DNA of 64,000 nucleotides from Nipponacmea schrenckii. Lineage: Eukaryota; Mollusca; Gastropoda; Lottiidae. The DNA lies in the NCBI GenBank assembly GCA_030562195.1, contig CM060201.1:26022067-26086066 (forward strand). Reading direction: 5' to 3'. A model generated the notes under the pieces. That model was not told where the DNA came from. It did not search any database and saw nothing but the letters and a program-made list of their open reading frames with translations. A program made the position numbers and the translations under genes. Position 1 is the first letter of the stretch. Each line of letters opens with the position of its first letter. This document shows positions 61,001-64,000 of the stretch, one piece after another.

Positions 61001-63882
61001 TCAATTTTCGATTTCAGCTATACCACCTCAAGACGTCAGGTTGCAGATTAGTGACGTAATCAAACACTTAGTTTTAGTATTGTAGGAACCGAAGAGACAA
61101 TATGTCCATAGTTTAAAAATGTGATTATGTACACGATCTATTCTATGATATTGTGATATATTTATATTTTCATGGTAAATGTTACAAAGTATTCTACACT
61201 TTATTTACAGCATGTGACGGCAAAAAGTGTGAAAATGGCGGAACCTTAGATATAGACACATGTAAATGTTCCTGTAATAGTCCATACACTGGTTCAACTT
61301 GTAGGCCTACAGAAAGTAAGTCTGTCTTTCTTTTGTTAGACTATCGCAATTATTAAAAACAGCGTAGGGCTTGAAAATACATACGAAATTATTGGTACCG
61401 TATATAAAGCACAAAAACAAAACTAGCATTTAATTTAGTAAATGACTTCCCAATATCATACCGCTGCAATTTTTCTGTTTTTAGCGATAAATTGTTGAAC
61501 TAGCCGCCATTTTGAAATGTGTGAAATCATTCACGCAACCATTTCCCGAGAAGATTTACTAGTAGTGGAATAACTACATGCTTTTGATGCATCATATAAA
61601 ATTAAACTAATATTCGATTTAATTAATAAGTTTCAAGTTTTTAATCAACTATTTTTTATAATAACTAATATTTCGTGTTTTTTTTTTGGACGGCTCATGA
61701 CCTGCTTTGACAGTCAATCAAATCGAATTTGACCAAAAATGGCAGATATGATATGTTGTTCTATATGTAAAATTGGCTGATTTCAAAGCACAGTAAGTTC
61801 ACAATTTAACCATGAATCCTGTCTACACAGTGTAGACAGAATTGCGATTGTCTTCGCCTTAGACCAAAAGTTGACGGAAGGGTATGTGTAGCGTATCGAA
61901 ACCCCTTTCGTCTACGATTTTGACTAGTTTTAGTCCAATAAAGAATCGGTATAGTCTGTCGAAATAGCTGTGATGACCTTTACTGACATAATTTCCCATT
62001 TGCTGTCTACTCATCATTGATATTGCTATTGTTCGACGATAGATATCCTGACTGATTGAGGCAAAACTTAGTTTTTAAATTTTAATTTGCTGAAACATAC
62101 ACGATTATACATCGGACATTGTCAACCGGAAGTTCCGTAATACTCACGGGGAATAACTCTGAAAACTGATAAAGAGGAATCAGACCACTAGTGATATTGT
62201 CTATATCTATTGAATATCCAACAGCTATTCCTATATTCTATAGCTGTTCCTTTCTAGAACTGCTTTGATGTCACAACCTATATAAATAGTTGTGGTTAAT
62301 AAAAGATTATACGCAAAAAATAATTGAAATAATTTTGTCAGCTTATTTGATAATAATTAATGTTCCGTTCTGGTGCCACAGCGTTGAGAATAAACATAAT
62401 CTCAAATAATTGTCAAAATCAAAACATTGTTGGTGTGGTTTTTTTTGCAGAAAACTGTACAGGAACAGAGCAAGATTGGTGTAATCAGTTCACTGTTGAC
62501 GACTGCACTAAATATGGCAACTTTCCCACAGATTGTAACATGATGTGCGGTGTCTTTCCAAAACGTAAGTTGGGTATTCTCATTAAAGTATTATGAATTA
62601 CTCAATGAAATCTACTTTTCTTAATTACTAACTAGACTGTGAAAAGTCTAAATTACTCATTCAAATGTCACATTGCTTAACTACATGTGAGCCGTAAAAA
62701 TCTGAATTACTCACTAAAATATATTATTTCTTACCTACAAAACTTTAGTGTAAAAGTCTGAATTACTCACCGAATTGTAACGTTTCTTAAAAACTAACTG
62801 AAGTGTAAAAATCTAAATTACTCAATGGAATGTAACATTTCTTAATTTTTAACTGTACAGAAAACGGAAATAGATTTGTGAAGTAGCCTACTACTATCAG
62901 AATCCCCCATACATATCAATCTTTTATAAATGACTAAAATGAGACAATATGTCGATAGTGATTTTGTACACGATCTATTCTATGATATTGTGATATTTAT
63001 ATTTTCATGCTGAATGTTAAGTATTCTATTCTTTATTTACAGCGTGTGAAGGTAAAAATTGTGAAAATGGCGGAACCATAGACGCAAACACGTGTAAATG
63101 TTCCTGTAATAGTCCATACACTGGTTCTACGTGTACCGAAAGTAAGTATAAATAGCTAATTAGTTGTGATGTCGCAGCATCATACATAAACATTATCTTA
63201 TTATATACATTGATTTTTTGTTTTTTTGTTGGTTTTTGTTTTTGTTTTTTTGTAGAAAACTGTCCAGGATCAGATGAATATTGGTGTAAGCCCTTTACTG
63301 CTGCCGATTGCATTGAAAATCCCTTAATTGTTCCTTACTGTAAAATCACATTTCTTAATTTTTAACTGTACAGAAAACGGAAATAGATTTGTGAAGTAGC
63401 CTACTACTATCAGAATCCCCCATACATATCAATCTTTTATAAATGACTAAAATAAGACAATATGTCGATAGTGATTTTGTACACGATCTATTCTATGATA
63501 TTGTGATATTTATATTTTCATGCTGAATGTTAAGTATTCTATTCTTTATTTACAGCGTGTGAAGGTAAAAATTGTGAAAATGGCGGAACCATAGACGCAA
63601 ACACGTGTAAATGTTCCTGTAATAGTCCATACACTGGTTCTACGTGTACCGAAAGTAAGTATAAATAGCTAATTAGTTGTGATGTCGCAGCATCATACAT
63701 AAACATTATCTTATTATATACATTGATTTTTTGTTTTTTTGTTGGTTTTTGTTTTTGTTTTTTTGTAGAAAACTGTCCAGGATCAGATGAATATTGGTGT
63801 AAGCCCTTTACTGCTGCCGATTGCATTGAAAATCCCTTAATTGTTCCTTACTGTAAAATCATGTGCGGTGTCTGTCCAAAAC
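58070..63882 (+). CDS. CAP protein with three or more EGF-ShK modules (copy 2, incomplete at both ends)
   Basis: Exons: 58070-58128, 58500-58667, 59107-59197, 59377-59522, 59844-59938, 60106-60188 (CAP), 60443-60541 (EGF), 60786-60902 (ShK), 61211-61315 (EGF), 62451-62564 (ShK), 63043-63141 (EGF), 63256 onward (ShK, broken), 63556-63654 (EGF) and 63769-63882 (ShK). Phases match copy 1 throughout. The CAP region keeps DGHDAD, CWHGEV, EHYTQVVQHMSTRLGCG and the PNSCKDNQC end. The ShK module at 62451 has GVFPK where copy 1 has GVCPK, so its last cysteine is lost. The ShK at 63256 is cut after CKI by a 513-bp tandem duplication and reads to a stop within a few codons. The signal-peptide exon is not found upstream and the terminal PK-stop exon lies beyond the window. 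The function is inferred only from the domains. Confidence 0.85.
61330..62440. other. Expanded intron in CAP copy 2
   Basis: The equivalent intron in copy 1 is about 300 bp (47361-47664). Here it is about 1.1 kb, with inserted non-homologous sequence from roughly 61370 to 61930. Homology to copy 1 (CGGTATAGYCTGTCGAAATA) resumes at about 61945. No coding content was seen in the insert. Confidence 0.6.
62835..63860. repeat. 513-bp tandem duplication carrying an EGF-ShK exon pair
   Basis: Unit 1 (62835-63347) and unit 2 (63348-63860) appear identical by eye except for one base (ACTAAAATGAG versus ACTAAAATAAG). The junction joins the middle of the ShK exon, after its TGTAAAATC, to intron sequence ACATTTCTTAATTTTTAACT. 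As a result only unit 2 is followed by the rest of the ShK exon and its donor site. Confidence 0.95.
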
Positions 63883-63894
63883 GTAAGTTGGGTA

Positions 63895-64000
63895 TACTCA
63901 TTTCTCCCTATAATATATTTGTCAATTACTTCCTAGAATATATTTGTGAATTACTTCCTAGAATATACTTGTGAATTACTTTCTAGAATTTTGTGAATTA
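63895..64000. repeat. Start of the 25-bp minisatellite after CAP copy 2's last visible exon
   Basis: Units of CCTAGAATATATTTGTGAAT plus TACTT begin about 25 bp after the donor, exactly as in intron 11 of copy 1. The array runs off the window. Confidence 0.9.

Overview
This is a window of an AT-rich, intron-containing animal genome. It shows GT-AG introns (mostly GTAAGT donors), tRNA-derived SINEs, LINE and other reverse transcriptase remnants, terminal-inverted-repeat elements and very abundant minisatellites. The gene content suggests a marine invertebrate, most likely a lophotrochozoan and plausibly a gastropod mollusc: a gustatory-receptor-like seven-TM gene, a Gly/Gln-rich secreted protein, secreted CAP proteins with EGF and ShK modules, and a small PAN/apple protein. 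The taxon is inferred from gene types only, since no rRNA or mitochondrial marker is present.

Layout. Positions 1-19 kb are nearly gene-free. They hold a fatty-acid-binding-protein-like first exon on the minus strand (3.2 kb), SINEs, foldback elements and long minisatellites (1.5, 3.8-4.8, 6.9-7.9 and 10.9-12.3 kb). Positions 19.9-27 kb hold three minus-strand genes: a cysteine-free small secreted protein (19925-21654), a complete four-exon gustatory-receptor-like gene (22816-25026) and a mucin-like Ser/Thr-rich protein (25883-26971). Positions 29.5-36 kb hold two plus-strand secreted proteins: a Gly/Gln-rich, matrix-like protein with a TATA box and a 5' UTR exon, and a PAN-domain protein with an acidic tail. 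Positions 36-42.5 kb are repeats.

Positions 42.5-64 kb are a CAP-EGF-ShK gene cluster. Copy 1 (42577-48326, plus strand) is complete: 12 coding exons and 380 codons. Its 3' part is mirrored in a large inverted repeat (46.8-53.1 kb) that ends at a 500-N assembly gap. Copy 2 (58070 to the window end) has a third EGF-ShK module and a nearly exact 513-bp tandem duplication. That duplication cuts one ShK exon and repeats an EGF-ShK exon pair. Copy 2's signal-peptide exon was not found.

The main genes all encode secreted or membrane proteins, but no common pathway is shown. The strongest biological signals are the modular phase-1 exons of the CAP cluster, caught while changing domain number, and the gustatory-receptor-like gene with its conserved C-terminal phase-0 introns.
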